From the NCBI RefSeq assembly GCF_003586305.1, contig NZ_KZ987400.1, forward strand, positions 654,635-718,634: a stretch of 64,000 nt of DNA, given 5' to 3'. The position numbers and the translations under genes are program-made. The DNA is from Cognatilysobacter tabacisoli (GTDB lineage: Bacteria > Pseudomonadota > Gammaproteobacteria > Xanthomonadales > Xanthomonadaceae). Under the pieces are notes generated by a model. The model made no database searches, was not told the DNA's origin, and saw only the letters and a list, made by a program, of their open reading frames with translations. This document shows, in pieces, positions 53,812 to 62,869 of the stretch; the first letter of the stretch is position 1, and every line of letters begins with the position of its first letter.

Positions 53812-55251
53812 ATGCCCTTGAAGATCCGCTTCGCTACTTTAGGCCCCGCCTTCGTCCTCGCCGCCGCGGCCCTAGCGCTCGTTGTCCTCAGCGTGCGCGC
53901 ACACCTGCCTGGGCAGGTGTCGATGGATGCGAGCATGCAGCTGTACGAAGCGAGCCTGGGACGGTCGATCACCTGGAATCCGCCCTACATGACCGCGATC
54001 CTGCGGTGGCTGGGGGGCGGGCCGGGGGCATCCAGTTGGATGGTGGTGTTCAACAGCGCCGTGACCTACCTGACGCTGGCGCTTCTCGCAGGCGCGGTCC
54101 TAGTCAAACGCGCCGTCGTCCATCGCACGGGCCACGGCTGGCAATGGCTCCGCGCGGGTCTGATCCTGCTGCTGCTGGCCAACCCGATCCTTTACCTGTA
54201 CGTCGGCATCGTGTGGAAGGACGTTCTCTTCAGCTCACTGCTGATGCTGGGCCTGGCGCTTGGTTTGGCTGCGTGCCTGGCCGATGATCGCCGGGCCGCA
54301 GTGGCGTGGGCGGTGGGCGCCACCGTGGCGCTGGCGGTGGCGATGAAAGTGCGCCAGCAGGGTATTTTTATGTCTCCCGTCCTGCTCGGCGTGCCCCTGA
54401 TTGGATTGACCCTGGGGCGAGGGCTGAGCCGGACGGCCGCCGCGACGACCTGCGTGGTTTTCGTGTGCTTGTTCGCAGGCGCGTCGATGGCGATGAGCGC
54501 ACTGGTGGCCCGCACGATCCAGACCGAAGAGCGATTCGGCAACAGCGTGGGCTACAAGGGCGTAATGCAGTACGACATCGCCGGCATCGTCGCGCTCTCA
54601 CCTACGGCTACGGACAAGCTCGCCATCCCGATGACGGAGGAGCTGCGCAGCGAGATCCGCCGTCTATACACGCCCGACCGGGGCGACTTCCTGTGGCGCA
54701 GTCCGGCCGTGACGCAATGGCAGTCGTCACCCACCTACGAGGTGATCAAGGATCGCTGGACGACCCTGATCCGCGCCGAACCGCGCGCCTACGCGGAGCA
54801 CAAAGCGAGGGCGTTTGCCGCGGTACTTGCGGTCGACGGCGTCAAGGCCTGTCTGCCCGTCCACGTCGGCATCGACGGCAACCACGAGTATCTGCGCGAG
54901 ATTGGCTTCACGCCGGGTGTGGACGCACGGGATCAGGCGCTGTGGGGTCTGTCGCAGGACATCATCCGCTGGCCGGTCTACCGTCACTGGGTCTACGTTC
55001 TGGCCTTGGTTGTGGCGGCCGTAGCGCTCGTCACGCTGCGGATGCCAGTGCGCCTGCGCGCGGGCGCCCTGGTGGCTGCCTTGGCAACGGCGCTGCTCTA
55101 TCTCTCGTACCTCCCCACTTCGATCGCCTGCGATTTCCGGTACTTGTTCGCGGGTATCTGTCTCGTTTCGCTGCTCTGGGCCGTGATCCTGGCGGGCGCC
55201 TTCGGCGCACCGCGCGTGCCGTCCTTGAGGGCGGTCTGGGCGCGGCGATGA
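53812..55251 (+). CDS. Polytopic GT-C-like membrane protein
   Basis: 479 residues with about ten helices. After TM1 a periplasmic loop SMDASMQLYEASLGRSITW holds an Asp where GT-C enzymes keep their catalytic acid; VGIVWKDVLFSSLLML and a large late periplasmic loop (about 245-390) follow, as in GT-C transferases that take sugar from a polyprenyl phosphate. Probably adds a side-branch to O-antigen in the periplasm together with the GT2/DUF2304/SMR genes downstream. Sequence-level assignment is tentative. Confidence 0.65.
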   Translation: MPLKIRFATLGPAFVLAAAALALVVLSVRAHLPGQVSMDASMQLYEASLGRSITWNPPYMTAILRWLGGGPGASSWMVVFNSAVTYLTLALLAGAVLVKRAVVHRTGHGWQWLRAGLILLLLANPILYLYVGIVWKDVLFSSLLMLGLALGLAACLADDRRAAVAWAVGATVALAVAMKVRQQGIFMSPVLLGVPLIGLTLGRGLSRTAAATTCVVFVCLFAGASMAMSALVARTIQTEERFGNSVGYKGVMQYDIAGIVALSPTATDKLAIPMTEELRSEIRRLYTPDRGDFLWRSPAVTQWQSSPTYEVIKDRWTTLIRAEPRAYAEHKARAFAAVLAVDGVKACLPVHVGIDGNHEYLREIGFTPGVDARDQALWGLSQDIIRWPVYRHWVYVLALVVAAVALVTLRMPVRLRAGALVAALATALLYLSYLPTSIACDFRYLFAGICLVSLLWAVILAGAFGAPRVPSLRAVWARR

Positions 55252-55384
55252 GCCACGTAGGGGACATGGGCGCCAGCGGACAGATTCGACGGTGTCGGAC
55301 GGTCCCCCTGCACCGCGAGCCATGTGGTCCCTGCCAGTGGCCAAGCAGTGCACGTTGTCGTCCGTCAGAGCGGCGGGATGCTCG

Positions 55385-56170
55385 ATGAAGGAGCATTCGT
55401 TCGTCGTGCCGACGTACGGGCGTTCGCCCCACCTCGAGGCATGCCTGGCGTCGCTCGCGGCGCAGCGCGTCCGGAGTGAGGTCGTGGTCTGCACGTCCAC
55501 TCCGTTTCCCGAGTTGCCATCGCTGTGCGAGACGTTCAGAGCCCGTCTTGTCGTGCACGGTCCGAATGCAGGCATCGGGCGCGACTGGAACGCCGCGCTC
55601 GCGGCGAGCGAGAGTGCGCTGGTCACCATTGCGCACCAGGACGACCTGTATGGCTCTGGGTTCGTCGAAGAAACTTTGGAGACCCACCGCCGGTGGCCCG
55701 ACTCGGTGCTGTACTTCTGCGATGCGGAAGAGATCACCGAGGCCGGCCAGCCCCGTGCAGGAGGGCGAAACAGCGCCCTCAAGCGCCTGATGGTGGCCGC
55801 TGCGTACGGTGGCGGGGAGACTATTCGTAGTGCGATTGCCCGCCGCGCGCTTCTCGGATTCGGCAATCCGATCGTCTGCCCGACCGTTACGATCAACCGC
55901 CGGGTCGCCGCCGACTTCAGATTCCGCGAAGAACTTCGCACAAACATGGATTGGCTGGCCTGGCTGGACCTCAGCGGGATGGGGCCCGTCACCCGTATCA
56001 GACGCCCTCTGGTCAGCCATCGCGTGCATACCGATAGCGAGACAGCGCGTTGCCTCGACGATGGCGCGCGTTGGGCGGAAGACCAGATGGTTTTCAGGCA
56101 ATTGTGGCCGACCCCGTTCGCCAACCTGCTGGCGCGCGTCTATAGCTACTCGTACGGGGGATACCTCTGA
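55385..56170 (+). CDS. Family 2 glycosyltransferase
   Basis: 261 residues, one GT-A domain without membrane helices: SFVVPTYGRSPHLEACLASL, GIGRDWNAAL and metal-binding HQDDLYG (about 82). SHRVHTDSETARC near the C-terminus is the expected late His region. ATG at 55385; the longer frame upstream is unlikely. Its TGA overlaps the SMR gene ATG (TGATG). Confidence 0.85.
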   Translation: MKEHSFVVPTYGRSPHLEACLASLAAQRVRSEVVVCTSTPFPELPSLCETFRARLVVHGPNAGIGRDWNAALAASESALVTIAHQDDLYGSGFVEETLETHRRWPDSVLYFCDAEEITEAGQPRAGGRNSALKRLMVAAAYGGGETIRSAIARRALLGFGNPIVCPTVTINRRVAADFRFREELRTNMDWLAWLDLSGMGPVTRIRRPLVSHRVHTDSETARCLDDGARWAEDQMVFRQLWPTPFANLLARVYSYSYGGYL

Positions 56171-56544
56171 TGGCCTTGACTTACCTGCTCATTGCGACCA
56201 CGACGCTGTGCACGCTCGCCGCGCAGCTGATCCTGAAGAAGGCGGTGACCGGTGCCGACCTGAAGGTGGCGCTGGCGGACGGCCCTCTTTCCTTCATTCT
56301 GGGTGCGGCGATGCATCCGCTCGTCTGGCTGGCGCTCGCGCTCCAGGTCTTCGGATATGTCGTCTGGTTTTTCGTGCTGACACGGGAGAAGCTGGCCGTC
56401 TCGTTCGCCCTCAGCGGAGCGCTGATTTACACCATCACGGCGTTCGCCGCCTGGTATCTCTATGGGGAACGCCTGGGCCCGATGCAGTGGGCCGGCATAC
56501 TCATGATTTCGGCCGGAGTGCTGCTCGTGGCCTATCACAACTGA
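56170..56544 (+). CDS. SMR/ArnE-like four-helix membrane protein
   Basis: 124 residues, four hydrophobic helices. LILKKAVTG, VVWFFVLTREKLAVSFALSGALIYTITAFAAW and GERLGPMQWAGILMISAGVLLV are typical of the EamA half-size/ArnE group, which flips polyprenyl-phosphate sugars or exports small molecules. Between two glycosyltransferase genes, so flippase is the favoured role. Confidence 0.8.
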   Translation: MALTYLLIATTTLCTLAAQLILKKAVTGADLKVALADGPLSFILGAAMHPLVWLALALQVFGYVVWFFVLTREKLAVSFALSGALIYTITAFAAWYLYGERLGPMQWAGILMISAGVLLVAYHN

Positions 56545-56593
56545 CGAATGGTGACGTCAGGTCGGCTGTTGGATCCCTTACCCTTGGTTTGCG

Positions 56594-57283
56594 ATGCCTA
56601 CTGAACAACAATCCGGTGCTGCGGTGGTGATCGCGGCCTACAACGAAGCCAAGATGATCGGCGAGGTCGTCGCCGACGTCAGGCGCGTGTTCGATCAGGT
56701 GATCGTGGTCGACGACGGTTCGCGCGACGGCACCGCCAGAATCGCGCGGGACGCGGGCGCAACCGTGCTGGTTCATCCGATCAATCTGGGGCAGGGCGCC
56801 GCGCTGCAGACGGGAATAGCGTACGCGCTGCGTTTAGGCGCGGAGCAGGTGGTGACGTTTGACGCCGACGGCCAGCATCGCCCCGAAGATGCGCTCAACA
56901 TGATCGCGGTGATGGCCAGAGAGGAGGCACAAGTTGTTCTGGGCAGTCGATTCCTCGGCGCTACGGAGAACATGCCGGTATCGCGCCGTTTGTTGCTGCG
57001 AGCCGCGACGGTGTTCACGCGGCTCACGACAGGTCTCAAGGTGACGGATGCACACAACGGGCTGCGCTTGTTGCGCGCCGACGCAGCGGCCTCTATCCGG
57101 ATCCGACAGAACCGCATGGCGCACGCCTCGGAGATCCTGGAGGAAATCGCGCGACACGGACTAAGCTACGTGGAGGCGCCCGTGGTTGTGCGTTACACGG
57201 AATACTCCCGCGCCAAGGGCCAGTCTGGATTTGGAGCCTTCAATATCCTGCTCGACCTACTGCTTGCGAGGATGCGGAAATGA
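56594..57283 (+). CDS. GtrB/dolichol-phosphate-mannose-synthase-like GT2
   Basis: 229 residues. VVIAAYNEAKMIGEVV, VVDDGSRDGTARIA, NLGQGAALQTGI, FDADGQHRPEDA (metal DxD) and VLGSRFLG are the polyprenyl-phosphate glycosyltransferase series. Unlike GtrB it has no C-terminal TM pair; the next gene, overlapping by ATGA, encodes a separate small membrane protein that could serve as anchor. Confidence 0.9.
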   Translation: MPTEQQSGAAVVIAAYNEAKMIGEVVADVRRVFDQVIVVDDGSRDGTARIARDAGATVLVHPINLGQGAALQTGIAYALRLGAEQVVTFDADGQHRPEDALNMIAVMAREEAQVVLGSRFLGATENMPVSRRLLLRAATVFTRLTTGLKVTDAHNGLRLLRADAAASIRIRQNRMAHASEILEEIARHGLSYVEAPVVVRYTEYSRAKGQSGFGAFNILLDLLLARMRK

Positions 57284-57651
57284 TCAAGCTCGTCCTCAGC
57301 GTTTTCGCTCTCCTGGTAGTCGCCTATGGGCTGAGAGAATGGCGGCGCTCCCGGGTGGTGGGGCTTTCCCTGATCGTGGTGAGCGCCATTGGTGCGCTCT
57401 TCGTCTGGTTCCCCGCGGTGGCCGACAGGATCGCCATTGAGTTCGGCGTGAGCCGCGGCGCGGATCTCGTCCTGTATTGCTACAGCGCCATCAGCTTCCT
57501 GATGATTCTCAACTTGGGGCTAAAGCAGCGCGAACTCCATCAGTCGATTACAGAGTTAGCGCGACACATCGCCATGGCCTCACCGCCTACGTCGGGCGCG
57601 GCACCGCGAGGTGGCGGGGCCGATCACTCGGCGGAGAACTCAAGAATGTAG
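57280..57651 (+). CDS. DUF2304 membrane protein
   Basis: 123 residues with three helices in the first 80 (LVLSVFALLVVAYGLREW, VVGLSLIVVSAIGALFVWF, LVLYCYSAISFLMILNLGLK) then QRELHQSITELARHIA. DUF2304 proteins commonly sit beside GT2 genes like the one before it. Start overlaps that gene's stop. The 3' end overlaps the convergent methyltransferase gene by 28 bases. Confidence 0.85.
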   Translation: MIKLVLSVFALLVVAYGLREWRRSRVVGLSLIVVSAIGALFVWFPAVADRIAIEFGVSRGADLVLYCYSAISFLMILNLGLKQRELHQSITELARHIAMASPPTSGAAPRGGGADHSAENSRM

Positions 57652-58265
57652 TTCGGTCGATTTCTAGGCAACAGCCCTAGCTCTTTCGATTTCCTGCCGG
57701 GGGATGCAGCTTCAACGATTCTGGTTAGCTCATGCATCGAGACGAGCGAGACCCCTCGGTCACCGCTGATGTAAAGGTCCGAATAGAGACTTAACGTTGC
57801 GACTGGGTGCCCGGGCTCGATGTCCTTCACAAAGAGCGGTGCGTTTGGTTTCAGTGCAAGGCACACATCCCGAATGAATCCTTCGCGGAAGTCTGTGGGA
57901 ATGTGGTGCATCACGTCGCTGACGATCGCGGCGTCGTACTTTTGCGCTGCGTCGACGACGTGACGTTCAATTGGGGTGGCCGGAAGAAACGTCACCCGCG
58001 AGAGGTGCTCCCGCTCAAGAAAGCGACCTACCGACGGAGCTATGTCAACCATCGATACAGTAAGGTCGTGCCGCAGTGACAGGAGGCTGTTGAGGAGTTC
58101 CCCGTCTCCACCCCCGATGTCAAGCACATGGGCGTTTGGTGGCAAGGCTGTAGCAAGGTGATCCGCGACCTTGTGGAGATCAACGAAGATCAAGCGATAC
58201 GCTTGGGCTGCGCGTCTTTCAAGGGAGTACGGCAGGAGGCGGCGAATAGCTGGCCCTAGCTTCAT
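57624..58265 (-). CDS. Class I SAM-dependent methyltransferase
   Basis: 213 residues. SAM loop VLDIGGGDGELLNSL (about 48-62), acidic strand VSMVDIAP, SDVMHHIPTDFREGF motif IV. Likely methylates a sugar of the O-antigen. Clearly lower GC than flanking housekeeping genes. ATG overlaps the galE stop (ATGA). Confidence 0.85.
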   Translation of the reverse strand: MKLGPAIRRLLPYSLERRAAQAYRLIFVDLHKVADHLATALPPNAHVLDIGGGDGELLNSLLSLRHDLTVSMVDIAPSVGRFLEREHLSRVTFLPATPIERHVVDAAQKYDAAIVSDVMHHIPTDFREGFIRDVCLALKPNAPLFVKDIEPGHPVATLSLYSDLYISGDRGVSLVSMHELTRIVEAASPGRKSKELGLLPRNRPNYILEFSAE

Positions 58266-59335
58266 GACCTTGTTCCAAGAGTAGATGGACTAGCGATAAA
58301 GGGTGAGTCTGCGAGTTGGCTATTCCCGCTCTTATTATTGCTCACGCGACACTGCCAGCGCCATGCGTCAGCGCACATTTGATCCAAGTCGAGTTGAGCG
58401 CGCCAGCCGAGTACGTCCTCCGCCAGCTTTGTATCGGCAAAGCAACTCGACACATCGCCGGGCCGCCGCTCCACGATGCGCCGCTCAATTTCGTGTCCAC
58501 ACGCCTTCTCGAACGCTGCGATTACCTCAAGAACGCTGTGCCCGCGCCCCGTTCCGAGATTCACCGTAGTGTTCCGACGATTCGACGCAAGATAGTCCAG
58601 CGCGTCCACATGGGCGCGAGCTAGGTCCACGACGTGCAGGTAATCGCGCACACCCGTGCCGTCCGGCGTGGGGTAGTCCCCCCCGAAGACCCTGACGAAC
58701 TCCCGCTCTCCTGCCGCAACCTGGGCGACAAAAGGCAGGAGGTTGTTCGGAACGCCGCGCGGGTTTTCCCCCAACAATCCCGAAGGATGTGCACCCACCG
58801 GATTAAAGTATCGCAGGATAGCCGCGTTGAAACCGCGCTCTGCGTGGCCGTAGTCGGTGATGATCTCCTCTGACATCAGCTTGGTACGTGCGTAGGGATT
58901 GGTCGCCCGCGTGGGGGCATCCTCGCGGATCGGAAGCGTTTCCGGCTCCCCATACACGGTTGCTGATGAACTGAACACCAAAGCGCCCGCGCTCGTCGCG
59001 GTCATTGCATGAAGCAATGAAAGCGTCCCACCGACGTTGTTGTCGTAATAGGCCAGCGGGCAAGTCCAAGACTCGCCCACCGCTTTAAGTGCGGCAAAAT
59101 GCAGGACGGCATCTACGCGGAACTCCGCCATGACGTGCTCTAGGTGCTTCTGGTCGCGGACGTCACCCTGATGGAATGACACCACTCGTCCAGAGACTGC
59201 TTCGATGCGGGAAACAACATCGCTGCTGCTGTTGGACAAGTTGTCGAAAATGACCACCTCATGCCCGCGGGCAAGTAGGTCGATACAGGTATGCGACCCC
59301 ACGTAACCCGTACCGCCTGTAACCAGTGTGCGCAT
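58262..59335 (-). CDS. galE: UDP-glucose 4-epimerase
   Basis: 357 residues. [18 protein letters not shown] loop, [22 protein letters not shown] (catalytic Ser) and YARTKLMSE (YxxxK). Provides UDP-galactose (or GalNAc) for O-antigen. The protein continues about 28 residues past the usual WRWQ end with a Ser/Asn-rich tail ([14 protein letters not shown]). Lower GC, especially at the 3' end. Six bases after etfA on the same strand, so it may be transcribed from the etf promoter. Confidence 0.93.
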   Translation of the reverse strand: MRTLVTGGTGYVGSHTCIDLLARGHEVVIFDNLSNSSSDVVSRIEAVSGRVVSFHQGDVRDQKHLEHVMAEFRVDAVLHFAALKAVGESWTCPLAYYDNNVGGTLSLLHAMTATSAGALVFSSSATVYGEPETLPIREDAPTRATNPYARTKLMSEEIITDYGHAERGFNAAILRYFNPVGAHPSGLLGENPRGVPNNLLPFVAQVAAGEREFVRVFGGDYPTPDGTGVRDYLHVVDLARAHVDALDYLASNRRNTTVNLGTGRGHSVLEVIAAFEKACGHEIERRIVERRPGDVSSCFADTKLAEDVLGWRAQLDLDQMCADAWRWQCRVSNNKSGNSQLADSPFIASPSTLGTRS

Positions 59336-59341
59336 CGGGAG

Positions 59342-60280
59342 TTACAGCTCCGCTTCCAAGGCAGGCAAGAGCTGGAATAAATCCGCCACCAGCCCGATAT
59401 CCGCAATCTCGAAGATCGGCGCATCGCCGTCCTTGTTGATCGCCACGATCGTGCCCGCATCCTTGATGCCGGTCAGGTGTTGGATCGCACCGGAGATACC
59501 GACGGCGATGTACAGCTCGGGGGCGATGATCTTGCCGGTCTGGCCGACCTGCAGCTCGTTGGGCACGTAGCCGGCGTCGACCGCGGCGCGCGAGGCGCCG
59601 ACGGCGGCGCCGAGCTTGTCGGCGAGGTCGTAGACGATCTTGAAGTTTTCCGCCGAGCCGACGCCGCGGCCGCCCGACACGACGCGCTTGGCGCTCTGCA
59701 GGTCCGGGCGGTCCGATTTGCCGGCGGCGAGGCCGACGAAACGGGTGTGCGTGGGCAGCGTCGCCGCGACGGCAGCGGTCTCGATCGCGGCGCCGCCGCC
59801 CTTGGCGGCCTCCGGCCACGAGGCCGTGCGCACGGTGGCGACGACGGTCCGATCGGCGGGCGCCTGCACGGTGACGATGGCGTTGCCGGCGTAGATCGGG
59901 CGCTTGAAGGTGTGGCTGCCCTCGACCGCCATGACGTCGGAGACCTGCGGCACGCCGAGCACCGCGGCGACGCACGGCATCAGGTCCTTGCCGAACGTCG
60001 TGCTCGGCCCGAACACATGGGTATAGCCGGCGGCGAGCGCGGCGACCTGAGGCGCCAGCACCTGCGCGATCGGATTGGCGTTGGCCGGGTTGGCGACGGT
60101 CAGCACCTTGGCTACGCCGGCGATCTGCGCGGCCTCGGCGGCGACGCCGGCGGGATCGGCGCCCAGCACCAGGACGTGGATCGCCTCGGGCTGCAGCGCC
60201 TGCGCGGCCGACACGCACTTGGCGGTCGAGGCGTTGAGCTTGCCGTCGAGGTGCTCGGCGATGATCAGGACGTTGGACAT
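59342..60280 (-). CDS. etfA: Electron transfer flavoprotein, alpha subunit
   Basis: 312 residues. FAD domain signature [18 protein letters not shown], then [25 protein letters not shown] and [18 protein letters not shown]. Carries electrons from acyl-CoA dehydrogenases to ETF-quinone oxidoreductase. Marks the other border of the LPS locus as in Xanthomonas. Confidence 0.97.
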   Translation of the reverse strand: MSNVLIIAEHLDGKLNASTAKCVSAAQALQPEAIHVLVLGADPAGVAAEAAQIAGVAKVLTVANPANANPIAQVLAPQVAALAAGYTHVFGPSTTFGKDLMPCVAAVLGVPQVSDVMAVEGSHTFKRPIYAGNAIVTVQAPADRTVVATVRTASWPEAAKGGGAAIETAAVAATLPTHTRFVGLAAGKSDRPDLQSAKRVVSGGRGVGSAENFKIVYDLADKLGAAVGASRAAVDAGYVPNELQVGQTGKIIAPELYIAVGISGAIQHLTGIKDAGTIVAINKDGDAPIFEIADIGLVADLFQLLPALEAEL

Positions 60281-60374
60281 GAAGCGTTCTCCGGTGGCGT
60301 CGGGCGGGCTCGCGCGGCAGGTGCCGGTCGCGCGCCGCGGCCCGGAGCTCCCTCGTGGGAGCGGGCGATGGCGG

Positions 60375-61127
60375 TTACAGCAGGCCCTTGGCCTTCAGCG
60401 CCGCGACCAGTTCGGCGGCGTCCTTGACCATGACGCCCTTGCTGCGCTTGGCCGGCGGGGCGTAGTGGGTGGTGCTCAGGCCGTTGCCGTTCGCGACGCC
60501 GAGGTCGGCGAACGGGATCGACTCCAGCGGCTTGCTCTTGGCCTTCATGATGTCCGGCAGCTTGATGAAGCGCGGCTCGTTGAGGCGCAGGTCGGTCGTG
60601 ACCACGGCCGGCAGGTCGACTTCGAGGGTTTCGAGCCCGGCATCAACCTCGCGGACCACGGTGGCCTTGCCGTCGGCCACGTCGAGCTTCGACGCGAACG
60701 TGGCCTGCGGGCGGCCCCACAGGGTGGCCAGCATCTGCCCGGTCTGGTTGGCGTCGTCGTCGATGGCCTGCTTGCCGAGGATCACCAGGTCCGGCTGCTC
60801 CTTCTCGACCAGCTTCAGCAAGGCGCGCGCGGCGGTCAGCGGCTGCACGTCTTGGCCCGGCTCCACCACCACGTGGATCGCCCGGTTGGCGCCCATCGCC
60901 AGGCCGTTGCGCAGGTGCGCCTGGGCATCGGCGGGGGCGATCGTGGCGACCACGACCTCGGTCGCAATGCCCTTGTCGCGCAGGCGCAGCGCCTCTTCCA
61001 GCGCGATCTCGTCGAACGGGTTCGGCGACAGTTTGACGCCGTCGGTGACCACGCCGGAGCCGTCCGGCTTGACCTGGATGCGGACGTTGTAGTCCACCAC
61101 GCGCTTGTAGCCGACGAGAATCTTCAT
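60375..61127 (-). CDS. etfB: Electron transfer flavoprotein, beta subunit
   Basis: 250 residues. MKILVGYKRVVDYNVRI start, NPFDEIALEEALRL, LVILGKQAIDDDANQTGQMLA (AMP-site region) and the C-terminal recognition-type VTTDLRLNEPRFIKLPDIMKAKSK. Partner of EtfA, 94 bases downstream. Confidence 0.97.
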   Translation of the reverse strand: MKILVGYKRVVDYNVRIQVKPDGSGVVTDGVKLSPNPFDEIALEEALRLRDKGIATEVVVATIAPADAQAHLRNGLAMGANRAIHVVVEPGQDVQPLTAARALLKLVEKEQPDLVILGKQAIDDDANQTGQMLATLWGRPQATFASKLDVADGKATVVREVDAGLETLEVDLPAVVTTDLRLNEPRFIKLPDIMKAKSKPLESIPFADLGVANGNGLSTTHYAPPAKRSKGVMVKDAAELVAALKAKGLL

Positions 61128-61181
61128 CGTGCGGGGGTTCCTTGCAGGGGAGGCGCGGCCGCGGGCGGCCGAGAGCCCGGA

Positions 61182-61187
61182 ATTCTA
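61182..61187 (-). promoter_or_regulatory. -10 element of etfB
   Basis: TAGAAT on the minus strand, 55 bases before the etfB ATG. The rest of the 229-base gap to xanB holds no gene. Confidence 0.45.
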
Positions 61188-61356
61188 GCCGAGGGGCGCG
61201 TCTGCCGCAGGCGGGCGACACGAGCGGGGCCGTCAATGCCGGCAGGCGAACGGGACAGCCCTCGGCTCGGGTGGCGTCTTGCGGCCCTGCGACGCCCACC
61301 CGGCCAGAGGCGGTTCCGGTACCCTGCAGGCCGCAGCGTCGGAGTGCGGAGCGCAG

Positions 61357-62769
61357 ATGCTTTACCCGGTGATCCTCAGCGGCGGCAGCGGCACGCGACT
61401 GTGGCCCCTGTCCCGGCAGAACCAGCCCAAGCAATTCCTGGCCTTGATCGGCGACCGTTCGCTGTACCAGGAGACGGTGCTGCGGGCCAGTCGACTGCCC
61501 GACGCGCAGCCACCGATCACCGTGTGCAGCGACGAGCACCGGTTCATGGTCGGCGAACAGCTGCAGGCCGTCGGTTTGCGCAGCGGCGGCATCCTGCTGG
61601 AGCCCGTTGCCCGAAGCACGGCCCCGGCGATCGCGCTGGCGGCATTGCACGCGTTGACGCACGACGCCGACGCGACGGTGCTGGTCATGCCCGCCGACCA
61701 CCTCATCGACGACGAGGCTGCGTTCCGCGCCGCCACTGCCACCGCCCAGTCGCTGGCCGCCGACGGTTGGCTGGTTACGTTTGGAATCACGCCGGATTAT
61801 CCGGAGACCGGATACGGCTATATCCGCCGCGGTGACGGGCTGTCGCCGGGCGGATTCCGGGTCGAGCGTTTCGTCGAGAAGCCGGATCTCGAGACCGCCA
61901 AGCGCTACGTCACCGACGGAGAGCATGCGTGGAACTCCGGCATGTTCCTGTTCCGTGCCGACCGGTACCTGGACGAGCTCGAGCGGCATGCTCCGGCGAT
62001 CGCGACCGCGGCGCGGGCAGCGTATGCGGTATCCGCGCGGGACCTGGATTTCACCCGCATCGATTCCGATGCCTTCGCCGCCAGCCCCAGCGACTCGATC
62101 GACTACGCGGTCATGGAGAAGACCGCGCGCGCGGCGGTGGTGCCCGTCAGCTGTGGCTGGAGCGATATTGGCTCGTGGTCGTCGCTGTGGTCGGTCGCTG
62201 AACGTGACGACGATGGGAACCGGCACGATGGCGATGTGATCGCCGTCGACACCCATGACAGCCTGGTGCGCGCATCCGAACGCCGGCTGATTGCCACGAT
62301 TGGCGTCGAGGATCTGGTGATCATCGACACCGCCGACGCAACCCTGGTGGCCCGCAAAGACCGCGTCCAGGACGTGAAGCTGGTCGTCGACCGGCTGAAG
62401 GCAGCGGGTCGCACCGAACACCTGCTGCACCGGAAGGTGTACCGCCCCTGGGGCAGTTACGACTCGATCGGCGTGGGGGGGCGGTTCCAGGTGAAGAAGA
62501 TCGTCGTCAAGCCCGGCGCGGCGTTGAGCCTGCAGAAGCACGAGCATCGGGCCGAGCACTGGGTGGTCGTGTCGGGGGTAGCGGAAGTTACCTGCGACGG
62601 GCGCGTGTTCGAACTGCGCGAGAACGAGAGCACGTTCATTCCCCGCGGCAGCGTCCATCGGCTGCGCAACCGCGGCGAACAGCCGGTGGAGCTGATCGAG
62701 GTGCAATCGGGCGGCTACCTCGGCGAGGACGACATCGTCCGCCTCGACGACGCGTACGGGCGAAGCTGA
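61357..62769 (+). CDS. xanB: Mannose-1-phosphate guanylyltransferase / mannose-6-phosphate isomerase
   Basis: Bifunctional type II PMI-GMP, making mannose 6-phosphate and GDP-mannose for LPS and exopolysaccharide. 470 residues. N-terminal nucleotidyltransferase with LSGGSGTRLWPLSRQNQPKQF and FVEKPD; C-terminal cupin with KVYRPWGSYDSI, QKHEHRAEHW and the zinc-site sequence FIPRGSVHRL. xanA (phosphomannomutase) is not within the window. Confidence 0.96.
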   Translation: MLYPVILSGGSGTRLWPLSRQNQPKQFLALIGDRSLYQETVLRASRLPDAQPPITVCSDEHRFMVGEQLQAVGLRSGGILLEPVARSTAPAIALAALHALTHDADATVLVMPADHLIDDEAAFRAATATAQSLAADGWLVTFGITPDYPETGYGYIRRGDGLSPGGFRVERFVEKPDLETAKRYVTDGEHAWNSGMFLFRADRYLDELERHAPAIATAARAAYAVSARDLDFTRIDSDAFAASPSDSIDYAVMEKTARAAVVPVSCGWSDIGSWSSLWSVAERDDDGNRHDGDVIAVDTHDSLVRASERRLIATIGVEDLVIIDTADATLVARKDRVQDVKLVVDRLKAAGRTEHLLHRKVYRPWGSYDSIGVGGRFQVKKIVVKPGAALSLQKHEHRAEHWVVVSGVAEVTCDGRVFELRENESTFIPRGSVHRLRNRGEQPVELIEVQSGGYLGEDDIVRLDDAYGRS

Positions 62770-62828
62770 ACAGCGGCGCTCGGCGCTCCTGCCCGCTCCC
62801 CCGGGGAGCGATGCCAACGGGCCGCCGG

Positions 62829-62834
62829 TATACT
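62829..62834 (+). promoter_or_regulatory. -10 element of rmlB
   Basis: TATACT 35 bases before the rmlB ATG. A short hairpin CGCTCCC/GGGAGCG upstream (about 62798-62814) may end xanB transcription. Confidence 0.45.
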
Positions 62835-62869
62835 CGCGGGCCGCATATCAGGACGGCAGCTGGAGCAGC

